Origin: Pseudomonas fulva 12-X
Lineage (GTDB): Bacteria; Pseudomonadota; Gammaproteobacteria; Pseudomonadales; Pseudomonadaceae
Assembly: GCF_000213805.1 (NCBI RefSeq)
Contig: NC_015556.1
Location: 372,001 to 436,000, forward strand
DNA length: 64,000 nucleotides
Direction: 5' to 3'
In this document: one piece after another, positions 13,299-22,562 of the stretch
Layout of the letters: each line of letters begins with the position of its first letter
Position numbering within the stretch: the first letter of the stretch is position 1
Notes under the pieces: model-generated
Databases searched by the model: none
What the model was told of the DNA's origin: nothing
The model's input: the letters and a program-made list of their open reading frames with translations, nothing else
Position numbers and translations under genes: made by a program

Positions 13299-14489
13299 TT
13301 ACAGGCCGGCGGCGGCGCGCAGGTCTGCGGCCTTGTCGGTTTTTTCCCAGGTGAAGCTGGTGAAGCTGTCGTTACCGACGGTCAGCTGCTGCGGCTCGCG
13401 GCCGAAGTGGCCGTAGGCGGCGGTCGGCTGATACATCGGGTGCAGCAGGTCGAGCATCTTGGTGATGGCGTACGGACGCAGGTCGAACACGTCGCGCACC
13501 AGCTTGATGATGGTATCTTCCGCCACCTTGTTGGTGCCGAAGGTGTTGATCGAGATGGAGGTCGGCTGGGCCACGCCGATGGCGTAGGACACCTGGATCT
13601 CGCAACGCTCGGCCAGGCCGGCGGCGACGATGTTCTTGGCGACGTAGCGACCGGCGTAGGCAGCGGAGCGGTCGACCTTGGACGGATCCTTGCCGGAGAA
13701 TGCGCCGCCGCCATGGCGGGCCATGCCGCCGTAGCTGTCGACGATGATCTTGCGGCCGGTCAGGCCACAGTCGCCCACCGGGCCGCCGATCACGAAATTG
13801 CCGGTCGGGTTGATATGGAACTGGGTGTCCTTGTGCAGCAGTTCGGCCGGCAGGGTGTGCTTGATCACCAGCTCCATCACCGCTTCACGCAGGTCGCTGA
13901 GGCTGACGTCCGGGTTGTGCTGGGTGGACAGCACCACGGCGTCGATACCTACTACCTTGCCGTTCTCGTAGCGGCAGGTGACCTGGGATTTGGCGTCCGG
14001 ACGCAGCCACGGCAGCAGGCCGGACTTGCGGGCTTCGGCCTGGCGCTCGACCAGGGCGTGGGAGAAGCGGATCGGCGCCGGCATCAGCACGTCGGTTTCG
14101 TTGCTGGCGTAGCCAAACATCAGGCCCTGGTCGCCGGCGCCCTGGTCTTCCGGCTTGGCACGGTCGACGCCCTGGTTGATATCCGGGGACTGCTTGCCAA
14201 TGATGTTCATCACGCCACAGGTGGCGCCGTCGAAGCCGACGTCGGAGCTGGTGTAACCGATGTTGCAAATCACGTCGCGAACGATCTGCTCCAGGTCGAC
14301 CCAGGCGCTGGTGGTCACTTCACCGGCGATGATCGCCACGCCGGTCTTGACCAGGGTTTCCACGGCCACGCGGGCGTGCTTGTCCTGGGTGATGATGGCG
14401 TCGAGCACGGCATCGGAAATCTGGTCGGCGATCTTGTCCGGGTGCCCTTCGGATACGGACTCGGAGGTAAACAGGGAGTATTCGCTCAT
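13299..14489 (-). CDS. metK: S-adenosylmethionine synthetase
   Basis: A 396-residue enzyme that makes SAM from methionine and ATP. Family motifs: [18 protein letters not shown] at the N-terminus (ATP/Mg site), the [12 protein letters not shown] loop, [19 protein letters not shown] (P-loop-like), and [15 protein letters not shown]. Its ATG overlaps the TGA of the upstream ArsR-methyltransferase gene (ATGA at 14486-14489), so the two are translationally coupled and share a promoter. It ends at a bidirectional terminator. Confidence 0.97.
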   Translation of the reverse strand: MSEYSLFTSESVSEGHPDKIADQISDAVLDAIITQDKHARVAVETLVKTGVAIIAGEVTTSAWVDLEQIVRDVICNIGYTSSDVGFDGATCGVMNIIGKQSPDINQGVDRAKPEDQGAGDQGLMFGYASNETDVLMPAPIRFSHALVERQAEARKSGLLPWLRPDAKSQVTCRYENGKVVGIDAVVLSTQHNPDVSLSDLREAVMELVIKHTLPAELLHKDTQFHINPTGNFVIGGPVGDCGLTGRKIIVDSYGGMARHGGGAFSGKDPSKVDRSAAYAGRYVAKNIVAAGLAERCEIQVSYAIGVAQPTSISINTFGTNKVAEDTIIKLVRDVFDLRPYAITKMLDLLHPMYQPTAAYGHFGREPQQLTVGNDSFTSFTWEKTDKAADLRAAAGL

Positions 14490-15514
14490 CTATCGGTTGT
14501 CCTGGCGAGTGAGGGCCTCTCGGCCGCGTGCATGAGTGGAAGGGTGCGCTGGAAATGCCGCACCTGAATTTGAAAACCATTGCGCAGGCCGACATACAGG
14601 CTTTCACCCGGTGTCAGGCCGGCGGCGATTGCCCAGTGGGCGAGATCGTCCTGTTCGAAGCCTAGCCAGAGATCGCCGCAGGTGTCGCGGGCCCAGCTCT
14701 GGTCGTGGCTGCACAGTTCGGTGATCAGAAGGCTGCCGCCCGGATTGACCTGTTCGGCCAGTTTGCGCAGAGCCTGGGCCGGCGCGGCGAAATGATGCAG
14801 CACCATGTTCAGCACCACGCAATCGGCGCCCGAGTAGGCATCCTGCAGGGCGTCGGCCAGTTGCAGCTGTACGTTGCTCAAGCCCTCCTGTTGGCAGCGC
14901 TGGCGGGCGAGTTCGAGCATCGCCTCGCTGTTGTCCAGGGCGGTCACACGGGTGAAGCGGCGCGCCAGTTCCGGCAGGAAGCCGCCGTCGCCCGGGCCAA
15001 TTTCCAGCGCGCTGGCATGGGCCGGCAAGTCCAGCGAGTCGAGCAGCGCCACGACGCTATCGCGGTACTGCGGCAGGCCGGCGATCAGGTCCTGCTGGGC
15101 CTGGAAGCGCTCGGCGCTACGGGCGAAAAAATCGCGGCTGGCAGCGGCTCGCTGCTGGTGCACCTGGGCCACGCGCTGGCGTACTTCGGCGGGCAGCTCG
15201 AGATTGTCGACTTCCTGCAGCAGTGCCGCATGCAGGACGCCGCCGGGGCTTTCGAGGTGGGCGAGGGCGCGGCGATAGAAGATCGCGTTGCCTTCGCGGC
15301 GCGTCGCTACCAGGCCGGCCTGGGCCAGCACCTTGAGGTGATGGCTCATGCCCGACTGGCCGATGGCGAAGATTTGCGCCAGCTCAAGCACACCAAAGGA
15401 GTCGTTGCTCAGGGCGCGTAAAACGTTCAAGCGCAAGCCGTCGCCCGCAGCCTTGCACAGGGCGGACAGCAGATCGGTGGGCTCGAAATCGAGTGAAGGC
15501 GCGCGTTGAGTCAT
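14486..15514 (-). CDS. ArsR-family regulator fused to a SAM-dependent methyltransferase domain (SahR-like)
   Basis: 342 residues in two parts. Residues 10-85 form an ArsR winged helix: [20 protein letters not shown] is the recognition helix, followed by a [10 protein letters not shown] wing. Residues 130-320 form a class I methyltransferase fold with motif I EIGPGDGG at 171-178, the acidic LDNSEAML strand end, and [10 protein letters not shown]. No metal-binding Cys cluster is seen, so the ligand is more likely SAM or SAH than a metal. The stop overlaps the metK start, and a 30-bp palindrome lies 36 bp upstream. ArsR-methyltransferase regulators controlling methionine-cycle genes in response to SAH (SahR) are known in Proteobacteria; assignment here is inferred. 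Confidence 0.8.
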   Translation of the reverse strand: MTQRAPSLDFEPTDLLSALCKAAGDGLRLNVLRALSNDSFGVLELAQIFAIGQSGMSHHLKVLAQAGLVATRREGNAIFYRRALAHLESPGGVLHAALLQEVDNLELPAEVRQRVAQVHQQRAAASRDFFARSAERFQAQQDLIAGLPQYRDSVVALLDSLDLPAHASALEIGPGDGGFLPELARRFTRVTALDNSEAMLELARQRCQQEGLSNVQLQLADALQDAYSGADCVVLNMVLHHFAAPAQALRKLAEQVNPGGSLLITELCSHDQSWARDTCGDLWLGFEQDDLAHWAIAAGLTPGESLYVGLRNGFQIQVRHFQRTLPLMHAAERPSLARTTDR

Positions 15515-15550
15515 GGGGCGCAGTCTAGTCGGTCATTTTTCAGCCAGCAA

Positions 15551-15580
15551 CCGCAATATCAAAAAGTTTTGATATTGCGG
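15551..15580. promoter_or_regulatory. 30-bp palindrome, probable operator of the ArsR-methyltransferase/metK operon
   Basis: 14-bp arms CCGCAATATCAAAA and TTTTGATATTGCGG pair perfectly around a central AG. The inner ATCAAAA...TTTTGAT resembles ArsR-family operators. On the minus strand a TTGATA inside the right half could serve as a -35 box, so binding would block arsR-metK transcription. It also lies 165 bp upstream of the divergent tktA. Confidence 0.7.
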
Positions 15581-15744
15581 TCGGTGCGGCGCAGTCAAGA
15601 GATTTTCAAAGCTGCTGTGGATAAAAAGCGCAGCAATATTGTCGCGGACGACCATCTGTCATTGCCCCGGCGGTACTGGCTGGGCGAAAATGGGCGCCTT
15701 TTTTCGTCCAAGCTGCTTCGGCAGCCACCCGCAGGAGATTAGCG

Positions 15745-17745
15745 ATGCCCAGCCGTCGTGAGCGTGCCAATGCCATTCGTGCCCTCAGCATGGATGCTGT
15801 GCAGAAAGCCAACAGCGGCCACCCCGGTGCCCCCATGGGCATGGCGGATATCGCCGAAGTGCTGTGGCGTGACTACCTGAAGCACAACCCGGCCAACCCG
15901 AATTTCGCCGATCGTGACCGTTTCGTGCTGTCCAACGGTCATGGCTCGATGCTGATTTATTCCCTGCTGCACCTGACCGGCTACGACCTGTCCATCGACG
16001 ACCTGAAGAACTTCCGCCAGCTGCACAGCAAGACCCCGGGCCACCCGGAGTACGGCTATGCGCCGGGCGTCGAAACCACCACCGGCCCGCTCGGCCAGGG
16101 TATCGCCAACGCCGTGGGCTTCGCCCTCGCCGAGAAGATCATGGCAGCGCAGTTCAACCGCGACGGCCACAACATCGTCGATCACCACACCTACGTCTTC
16201 CTCGGTGACGGCTGCATGATGGAAGGCATCAGCCATGAAGTCTGCTCCCTGGCCGGCACCCTGGGCCTGGGCAAGCTGATCGCCTTCTACGACGACAACG
16301 GCATCTCCATCGACGGCGAAGTGCACGGCTGGTTCACCGACGACACGCCGGCGCGCTTCGAAGCCTACGGCTGGCAGGTGATCCGCAACGTCGACGGCCA
16401 CGATGCCGAAGAAATCAAGATGGCCATCGACACGGCACGCAAGTCCAGCGACCGTCCGACGCTGATCTGCTGCAAGACCATCATCGGTTTCGGTTCGCCG
16501 AACAAGCAGGGCAAGGAAGAGTCCCACGGCGCCGCCCTGGGCCACGACGAAATCGCCCTGACCCGCGCGGCCCTGAACTGGAACCACGCGCCGTTCGAAA
16601 TCCCTGCCGACATCTATGCCGAGTGGGACGCCAAGGAAGCCGGCCTGGCTGCCGAAGCCGAGTGGGATCAGCGCTTCGCTGCCTACTCCGCCGCCTACCC
16701 TGAGCTGGCCAACGAATTCGTGCGCCGCATGGCAGGCGAGCTGCCAGCCGACTTCTCCGCCAAGGCCAGCGAGTTCATTCGCGCCGTGGCCGAGAAGGGC
16801 GAAACCATTGCCAGCCGCAAGGCCAGCCAGAACTGCCTGAACGCCTTCGGCCCGCTGCTGCCGGAACTGCTCGGCGGCTCGGCGGACCTGGCCGGTTCCA
16901 ACCTGACCCTGTGGAAGGGCTGCAAGCCGGTAGTCGCCGAAGATGCTTCGGGCAACTACATGTACTACGGCGTGCGCGAGTTCGGCATGAGCGCCATCAT
17001 GAACGGCGTCGCTCTGCACGGCGGCCTGATCCCTTACGGCGCGACCTTCCTGATGTTCATGGAGTACGCCCGTAACGCGGTGCGCATGTCGGCGCTAATG
17101 AAGCTGCGCGTGCTCTACGTGTTCACCCACGACTCCATCGGTCTCGGTGAAGACGGCCCGACCCACCAGCCGGTCGAGCAACTGACCAGCTTGCGCACCA
17201 CGCCGAACCTTGACACCTGGCGCCCGGCCGATACCGTCGAAGCCGCGGTGGCCTGGAAACACTCGGTCGAGCGCAAGGACGGCCCGAGCGCGCTGATCTT
17301 CTCGCGCCAGAACCTGCCCCATAACCTGCGCGACCACGAAACCGAAGCGGCCATCAGCCGTGGCGGCTATGTGCTCAAAGACTGCGCCGGCGAGCCGGAA
17401 CTGATCCTGATTGCCACCGGCTCGGAAGTCGGCCTGGCCATCCAGGCCGCCGACAAACTGAGCGAGCAGGGCCGCAAGGTCCGCGTGGTGTCGATGCCGT
17501 CGACCAACGTCTTCGACCAGCAGGACGCTGCCTACAAGCAAGCCGTGCTGCCGGTGCAGGTCACCGCGCGGATCGCCATCGAAGCTGCCCATGCGGACTT
17601 CTGGTACAAGTACGTCGGCCTCGAGGGTCGCGTGATCGGCATGGAAACCTACGGTGAGTCGGCGCCCGCCGGCCAGCTGTTCGAGCACTTCGGGTTCACC
17701 GTCGAGAACATCATCGGCACCGCCGAAGAGCTGCTCGACGCCTGA
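15745..17745 (+). CDS. tktA: transketolase
   Basis: A 666-residue thiamine diphosphate enzyme that moves two-carbon units between ketose and aldose phosphates in the pentose phosphate pathway. Motifs: [20 protein letters not shown], and the thiamine diphosphate/Mg motif [12 protein letters not shown]...[28 protein letters not shown] contains the transketolase Glu and His residues. The ATG lies 7 nt after AGGAGAT. It heads a block of sugar-phosphate genes (epd, pgk, fbaA) on the same strand, separated from epd by a repeat element. Confidence 0.97.
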   Translation: MPSRRERANAIRALSMDAVQKANSGHPGAPMGMADIAEVLWRDYLKHNPANPNFADRDRFVLSNGHGSMLIYSLLHLTGYDLSIDDLKNFRQLHSKTPGHPEYGYAPGVETTTGPLGQGIANAVGFALAEKIMAAQFNRDGHNIVDHHTYVFLGDGCMMEGISHEVCSLAGTLGLGKLIAFYDDNGISIDGEVHGWFTDDTPARFEAYGWQVIRNVDGHDAEEIKMAIDTARKSSDRPTLICCKTIIGFGSPNKQGKEESHGAALGHDEIALTRAALNWNHAPFEIPADIYAEWDAKEAGLAAEAEWDQRFAAYSAAYPELANEFVRRMAGELPADFSAKASEFIRAVAEKGETIASRKASQNCLNAFGPLLPELLGGSADLAGSNLTLWKGCKPVVAEDASGNYMYYGVREFGMSAIMNGVALHGGLIPYGATFLMFMEYARNAVRMSALMKLRVLYVFTHDSIGLGEDGPTHQPVEQLTSLRTTPNLDTWRPADTVEAAVAWKHSVERKDGPSALIFSRQNLPHNLRDHETEAAISRGGYVLKDCAGEPELILIATGSEVGLAIQAADKLSEQGRKVRVVSMPSTNVFDQQDAAYKQAVLPVQVTARIAIEAAHADFWYKYVGLEGRVIGMETYGESAPAGQLFEHFGFTVENIIGTAEELLDA

Positions 17746-17762
17746 GTGAGAACGACGCTGCA

Positions 17763-17840
17763 GGGTGGATCGGGGCGCGCAATCGACGCTTTCGATCCAC
17801 CGTTGCAGCGCCCGGTGGATCGATAAAGCGCGATCCACCC
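17763..17840. repeat. four alternating GGTGGATCG motifs between tktA and epd
   Basis: GGTGGATCG occurs at 17764-17772 and 17814-17822, with its reverse complement CGATCCACC at 17793-17801 and 17831-17839. The outer pair extends to a 10-bp perfect match. The unit could fold as two successive hairpins or one large one. This looks like a dispersed palindromic intergenic element rather than coding sequence. Confidence 0.75.
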
Positions 17841-17863
17841 TACGGGTTCATCCGAGATCTGCG

Positions 17864-18928
17864 ATGTCCTATCGTCCCTACCGCGTTGCCCTGAACGGCT
17901 ATGGCCGCATCGGTCGCTGCGTTTTGCGTGCGCTGCATGAGCGGGCCGGCCAGGCTCGGCTTGAAATCGTCGCGCTCAATGACCTGGCCGACCAGGCCAG
18001 CATCGAATACCTGACCCGTTTCGACTCCACCCACGGGCGTTTTCCCGGCGAGGTTAAGGTCGCCGGTGACCATCTGCACATCAATGGCAAGCCGCTCAAG
18101 GTGCTGCGCCAGCGCGAGCCCGAGGGCGTCGACTGGCGCGCGCTGGATATCGACCTGTTGCTCGAATGCTCCGGCCAGTACACCACGCGCGAGCAGGCCG
18201 AGCGCTTCGTGCGAGCAGGCGCGCCGCGGGTGCTGCTGTCGCAGCCGATGGCCAGCGAGAGCGATGTCGACGCCACGGTGGTGTACGGCGTCAATCAGCA
18301 GTGCCTGACGGGCAGCGAGCGTCTGGTTTCCAACGCATCCTGCACCACCAACTGCGGCGTGCCGCTGCTCAAATTGCTCGACGAGGCGGTGGGGCTGCAA
18401 TACATCTCCATCACCACCATCCACTCGGCGATGAACGATCAGCCGGTGATCGATGCCTATCATGACGAGGACCTGCGCCGTACGCGCTCGGCCTTCCAGT
18501 CGGTGATTCCGGTGTCCACGGGCCTGGCGCGCGGCATCGAAAGGCTGCTCCCGGAACTTGCCGGGCGAATCCAGGCCAAAGCCATTCGGGTGCCGACGGT
18601 CAACGTGTCCTGCCTGGATATCACCTTGCAGACCGCCCGCGACACCAGTGCCGAGGAGATCAACCGGATCCTGCGCCAGGCCGCCGAACAGGGGCCGCTG
18701 CAGGGCCTGCTGGCGTACACCGAATTGCCGCACGCCAGTTGCGACTTCAACCATGATCCTCATTCGGCCATCGTCGACGGCAGTCAGACACGGGTTTCCG
18801 GGCCGCGCCTGGTCAACCTGCTGGCCTGGTTCGACAACGAATGGGGCTTCGCCAATCGTATGCTCGACATGGCCGTGCATTATCTCGATGCCGCCGCTCA
18901 CTTATCACCAGCCCCTGTTAAGGACTGA
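17864..18928 (+). CDS. epd: D-erythrose-4-phosphate dehydrogenase
   Basis: A 354-residue GAPDH-like enzyme that oxidises erythrose 4-phosphate to 4-phosphoerythronate, first step toward pyridoxal phosphate in the DXP-dependent route. N-terminal [17 protein letters not shown] is the NAD fold; SNASCTTNC carries the catalytic Cys; [19 protein letters not shown] is a segment seen in Epd rather than Gap[13 protein letters not shown] is the conserved C-terminal motif. The ribosome site is weak (CGAGAT). The reading frame is open upstream through the repeat, but the ATG at 17864 gives the family start. pgk begins 4 nt past its stop. A plain GAPDH role is possible but less likely. Confidence 0.9.
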   Translation: MSYRPYRVALNGYGRIGRCVLRALHERAGQARLEIVALNDLADQASIEYLTRFDSTHGRFPGEVKVAGDHLHINGKPLKVLRQREPEGVDWRALDIDLLLECSGQYTTREQAERFVRAGAPRVLLSQPMASESDVDATVVYGVNQQCLTGSERLVSNASCTTNCGVPLLKLLDEAVGLQYISITTIHSAMNDQPVIDAYHDEDLRRTRSAFQSVIPVSTGLARGIERLLPELAGRIQAKAIRVPTVNVSCLDITLQTARDTSAEEINRILRQAAEQGPLQGLLAYTELPHASCDFNHDPHSAIVDGSQTRVSGPRLVNLLAWFDNEWGFANRMLDMAVHYLDAAAHLSPAPVKD

Positions 18929-18932
18929 TTCA

Positions 18933-20102
18933 ATGACCCTGAACATCGCGAAAATGGCCGACCTTGATCTGCAAGGTAAGCGCGTGCTGATCCGTGAAGA
19001 CCTCAACGTGCCGGTCAAGGACGGCGTTGTGAAGAGTGATGCGCGCATTCTTGCCGCGCTGCCGACCATCAAGCTGGCGCTGGAAAAAGGCGCTGCGGTG
19101 ATGGTCTGTTCGCACCTGGGTCGCCCGACCGAAGGCGAATTCAGCGAAGAGAACAGCCTGGCGCCGGTGGCCGCCTACCTGAGCAAGGCCTTGGGCCGCG
19201 AGGTACCGCTGGTCAAGGATTACCTGAACGGTGTCGAACTGAAGGCCGGTGAGCTGGTGCTGTTCGAGAACGTACGTTTCAACAAGGGCGAGAAGAAGAA
19301 CGCCGACGAGCTGGCCCAGCAATACGCCGCCCTGTGTGACGTGTTCGTGATGGACGCCTTCGGTACCGCCCACCGCGCCGAGGGCTCGACCCACGGCGTG
19401 GCCAAATTCGCCAAGGTCGCCGCGGCCGGCCCGCTGCTGGCCGCCGAGCTGGACGCGCTGGGCAAGGCCCTGGGCGCGCCGGCCAAGCCGATGGCGGCGA
19501 TCGTCGCCGGCTCCAAGGTGTCGACCAAGCTGGACGTGCTGAACAGCCTGAGCGGTATCTGCGACCAGCTGATCGTCGGTGGCGGCATCGCCAACACCTT
19601 CCTGGCCGCGGCCGGTTTCCCGGTTGGAAAGTCGCTGTACGAAGCTGACCTGGTTGACACCGCCAAGGCCATCGCCGCCAAGGTCAGCGTGCCGCTGCCG
19701 GTCGACGTGGTGGTCGCCAAGGAGTTCTCCGAGTCCGCTGCCGCCACCGTCAAGGCCGTCGCTGACGTCGCCGAGGACGACATGATCCTCGACATCGGCC
19801 CGCAGACCGCCAAGCAGTTCGCCGAGCTGCTCAAGGCCTCGAAGACCATTCTGTGGAACGGCCCGGTCGGCGTATTCGAGTTCGACCAGTTCGGTGAAGG
19901 CACCAAGGCCCTGGCTCTGGCCATCGCCGAAAGCCCGGCGTTCTCCATCGCTGGTGGCGGCGACACCCTGGCAGCCATCGACAAGTACGATGTGGCCTCG
20001 CGCATTTCCTACATCTCCACCGGCGGTGGCGCCTTCCTCGAATTCGTCGAGGGCAAGGTACTGCCAGCAGTGGAAATCCTGCAGAAGCGCGCCGCCGAGT
20101 AA
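18933..20102 (+). CDS. pgk: phosphoglycerate kinase
   Basis: A 389-residue glycolytic enzyme that transfers phosphate from 1,3-bisphosphoglycerate to ADP. Family motifs: [55 protein letters not shown], and [17 protein letters not shown] near the nucleotide site; [12 protein letters not shown] closes the C-domain. It starts 4 nt after the epd stop with AAGGACTG upstream, so the two are co-translated from one message. The frame is open far upstream inside epd, but that part is only epd read out of frame. Confidence 0.97.
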   Translation: MTLNIAKMADLDLQGKRVLIREDLNVPVKDGVVKSDARILAALPTIKLALEKGAAVMVCSHLGRPTEGEFSEENSLAPVAAYLSKALGREVPLVKDYLNGVELKAGELVLFENVRFNKGEKKNADELAQQYAALCDVFVMDAFGTAHRAEGSTHGVAKFAKVAAAGPLLAAELDALGKALGAPAKPMAAIVAGSKVSTKLDVLNSLSGICDQLIVGGGIANTFLAAAGFPVGKSLYEADLVDTAKAIAAKVSVPLPVDVVVAKEFSESAAATVKAVADVAEDDMILDIGPQTAKQFAELLKASKTILWNGPVGVFEFDQFGEGTKALALAIAESPAFSIAGGGDTLAAIDKYDVASRISYISTGGGAFLEFVEGKVLPAVEILQKRAAE

Positions 20103-20116
20103 TAAAGGTAAAAGCC

Positions 20117-20144
20117 AGGGTCGGTACGCTTGCGTACAGACCCT
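20117..20144 (+). other. hairpin after pgk
   Basis: AGGGTC/GACCCT and GTAC/GTAC stack with one mismatch around a GCTTGC loop. There is no T tract, so this is a weak terminator or a processing site at best. Confidence 0.35.
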
Positions 20145-20207
20145 AAACCTTGGCGGCCTGTGGTGGTCATTAGCCTTGTACGGAAATCAGCCAGCAAGGA
20201 GTGACCC

Positions 20208-20402
20208 ATGCGTAACGCGGCCGTGGTACTGATGGTGTGTGTGGTTCTGGGCGGATGTGCAGGTGGCGGCTCGCCACGCGACGACGCCTGCCGAGTCCTG
20301 AGCCCGGCGCAAATCGATCTGCCGACCACGCGCGACGATCAGCGCATCGAAGGGCAGAGTACCGGTGATTCGACGCCGCCCGTGGGCGAGCAGAACTGCT
20401 AA
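20208..20402 (+). CDS. small lipoprotein of unknown function
   Basis: 64 residues. VVLGGC at positions 11-16 is a lipobox, so the mature product would be a lipid-anchored peptide of about 48 residues beginning CAGGGSPRDDAC. It has two further cysteines, one of them at the last residue. It lies between pgk and fbaA with a clear AAGGAGTG site 4 nt before the ATG, and is followed after 15 bp by another lipoprotein gene. I recognise no family; the strong ribosome site and lipobox support expression. Confidence 0.7.
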   Translation: MRNAAVVLMVCVVLGGCAGGGSPRDDACRVLSPAQIDLPTTRDDQRIEGQSTGDSTPPVGEQNC

Positions 20403-20417
20403 GGCAAGGAGAGTGCG

Positions 20418-20747
20418 ATGAACCGTTATAAATATGCCGCTGCACTGCTAGGGCTGGCCATGCTGGCCGGCTGTGCCGGCAAGGACTACGCCGAGAGCCA
20501 GCAGTGGAATCGCTGGGTCTGCGACAGCCAGGCCGAAGTGTTCTGGCGTTACGCCGACCCGGCCCATGAAAAGGTCGATGTGCGCATGGGTGGCAGCGAT
20601 GTCGTCCATCGTTTGAGCCTGGAGCCGTCCGGTTCCGGCGAGCTGTACAGCGACGGTACGCTGTCCTTCCACGCCAAGGGTGAGGAAGGTCTGGTCTACC
20701 GCACCGCCAATGACGATTTGCTCGGGCGTGGCTGCAAGGCGCCCTGA
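20418..20747 (+). CDS. lipoprotein with MliC-like domain (putative lysozyme inhibitor)
   Basis: 109 residues with a lipobox LAGC at 16-19. The mature part has WVCDSQAEVFWRYAD, a conserved-looking SGSGELYSDGTLSFHAKGEE segment and a late Cys (GRGCKAP), an arrangement like MliC/PliC, periplasmic or membrane-bound inhibitors of C-type lysozyme. The Cys pair would form the family disulfide. AAGGAGAG precedes the ATG. It sits in tandem with the preceding lipoprotein and 100 bp before fbaA. The domain assignment is by eye and moderate. Confidence 0.65.
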   Translation: MNRYKYAAALLGLAMLAGCAGKDYAESQQWNRWVCDSQAEVFWRYADPAHEKVDVRMGGSDVVHRLSLEPSGSGELYSDGTLSFHAKGEEGLVYRTANDDLLGRGCKAP

Positions 20748-20847
20748 AAGACCTGCGAGCGGCATGCCCGCTCGCGCAAACTTGAATAGCGCCTGCCACT
20801 GCGGCAGGCTTGCACGATCAACGAGCCCTATCGGGAGATAGCAAAAC

Positions 20848-21912
20848 ATGGCACTTATCAGCATGCGCCAGATGCTCGACCACGCCGCCGAATTCGGCTA
20901 CGGCGTGCCGGCCTTCAACGTCAACAACCTCGAGCAGATGCGCGCCATCATGGAAGCCGCCGACAAGACCGATTCGCCGGTCATCGTCCAGGCCTCTGCG
21001 GGTGCCCGCAAGTACGCCGGTGCGCCGTTCCTGCGCCACCTGATCCTCGCTGCGATCGAAGAATTCCCGCACATTCCGGTGTGCATGCACCAGGACCACG
21101 GCACCAGCCCTGACGTCTGCCAGCGCTCCATCCAGCTGGGTTTCAGCTCGGTGATGATGGACGGCTCGCTCAAGGAAGACGGCAAGACTCCGGCCGACTA
21201 CGAATACAACGTACGCGTCACTCAGCAGACCGTTGCCTTCGCCCACGCCTGCGGCGTGTCGGTGGAAGGTGAGCTGGGCTGCCTGGGTAGCCTGGAAACC
21301 GGCATGGCCGGTGAAGAAGACGGCGTCGGCGCCGAAGGCGTGCTCGATCACAGCCAGCTGCTGACCGACCCGGAAGAAGCGGCCGACTTCGTCAAGAAGA
21401 CTCAGGTCGACGCCCTGGCCATCGCCATCGGCACCAGCCACGGCGCCTACAAGTTCACCAAGCCACCAACCGGCGATGTGCTGTCCATCGAGCGCATCAA
21501 GGAAATCCACAAGCGCATCCCCAACACTCACCTGGTGATGCACGGCTCCAGTTCGGTGCCGCAGGACTGGCTGGCGATCATCAACGAGTACGGTGGCGAC
21601 ATTAAGGAAACCTACGGCGTGCCGGTCGAAGAGATCGTCGAAGGCATCAAGTACGGCGTACGCAAGGTCAATATCGATACCGATCTGCGTCTGGCCTCCA
21701 CCGGTGCGATCCGCCGCTTCATGGCGCAGAACCCGGCCGAGTTCGACCCGCGCAAATACTTCGCCAAGACCGTCGAAGCCATGCGCGACGTGTGCATCGC
21801 CCGCTACGAAGCCTTCGGTACCGCTGGCAACGCCTCGAAGATCAAACCGATCTCCCTGGAAGGCATGTTCCAGCGCTATGCCAAGGGTGAACTGGCTGCC
21901 AAGATCAACTGA
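20848..21912 (+). CDS. fbaA: class II fructose-1,6-bisphosphate aldolase
   Basis: A 354-residue zinc-dependent aldolase cleaving fructose 1,6-bisphosphate to DHAP and glyceraldehyde 3-phosphate (Calvin-cycle subtype, as in many proteobacteria). Visible: [33 protein letters not shown] with Zn/catalytic residues, [33 protein letters not shown] and [17 protein letters not shown] lies upstream of the ATG. The gene follows the two lipoproteins and ends with a terminator, completing the tktA-epd-pgk-fbaA carbon block. Confidence 0.96.
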   Translation: MALISMRQMLDHAAEFGYGVPAFNVNNLEQMRAIMEAADKTDSPVIVQASAGARKYAGAPFLRHLILAAIEEFPHIPVCMHQDHGTSPDVCQRSIQLGFSSVMMDGSLKEDGKTPADYEYNVRVTQQTVAFAHACGVSVEGELGCLGSLETGMAGEEDGVGAEGVLDHSQLLTDPEEAADFVKKTQVDALAIAIGTSHGAYKFTKPPTGDVLSIERIKEIHKRIPNTHLVMHGSSSVPQDWLAIINEYGGDIKETYGVPVEEIVEGIKYGVRKVNIDTDLRLASTGAIRRFMAQNPAEFDPRKYFAKTVEAMRDVCIARYEAFGTAGNASKIKPISLEGMFQRYAKGELAAKIN

Positions 21913-21927
21913 TCCCGCGTAGCTGCA

Positions 21928-21962
21928 AAGCCGCCGGCCCTTGACGGGGTCGGCGGCTTTTG
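21928..21962 (+). terminator. rho-independent terminator after fbaA
   Basis: AAAGCCGCCGGCCC pairs with GGGTCGGCGGCTTT (one G-T pair) around a short loop, followed by T residues. Confidence 0.88.
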
Positions 21963-22118
21963 TGCATCTGGCTCCTGCGATTTACCTGCGGATATTGGTG
22001 CTGGTGGAGTCACTCGCAAATCGGGCACCGCCCACGAAAAACCATGTAAAACTCCTGTTCCGCCACGCCTGAGGCGCTGCGCCATACTGCCGCCACGCGT
22101 TTCAGGATGTCGGCTCCC

Positions 22119-22562
22119 ATGCCTCAAAACTCTCGCCTCTGGCTGCCATTCGGCTTGGCCGTGCTCGTCGCCACCGTACTTGGCAGCATCGTCCAGACCC
22201 AGTTCAACCTCGCCGCCCTGCAGCAGCTCGGCGCGCAGATTCCGACGGACATTCGCCTGCAAACCACCGCCCGTGATCTGCTGGGCTTCAGTCCGACCCT
22301 CGCCGCCCTGGTGATTGCCGCTTTCATCATCGCCTTGCCGCTGACCACCTGGCTGGCGCCTGCCCGTGGCGCGCTGCGCTGGCTGGCGTTTCTGCTCGCC
22401 GGTGCCCTGGCCATGTGGCTGGCGCTGACCTTCGCCAATGCCGTGGCGCCGATGCCGACCTTGATCGGCGCCAATCGCACCCTGGCCGGCACCCTGGCGC
22501 TGATGTGTTGTGGCGGCCTGGGTAGCCTGGTGTTCGCACGCTTCAGTGGGAGTGCACGCTGA
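22119..22562 (+). CDS. small four-helix inner membrane protein, function unknown
   Basis: 147 residues with four hydrophobic stretches: LWLPFGLAVLVATVLGSIV, TLAALVIAAFIIALPL, LAFLLAGALAMWLALTF and LAGTLALMCCGGLGSLVF. A soluble loop between helices 1 and 2 carries NLAALQQLGAQIPTDIRL. The ATG at 22119 is preferred, since AGGA lies 11 nt upstream; an in-frame ATG at 22107 overlaps that site. The stop shares a base with the start of the PQQ sugar dehydrogenase (TGATG), so they are translated together and the protein may help or sense that enzyme. No family recognised. Confidence 0.75.
   Translation: MPQNSRLWLPFGLAVLVATVLGSIVQTQFNLAALQQLGAQIPTDIRLQTTARDLLGFSPTLAALVIAAFIIALPLTTWLAPARGALRWLAFLLAGALAMWLALTFANAVAPMPTLIGANRTLAGTLALMCCGGLGSLVFARFSGSAR

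Noticed and set aside
17763-17840. CRISPR-like repeats
   Set aside because: Only four 9-bp words in alternating orientation, no constant spacers and no cas genes.
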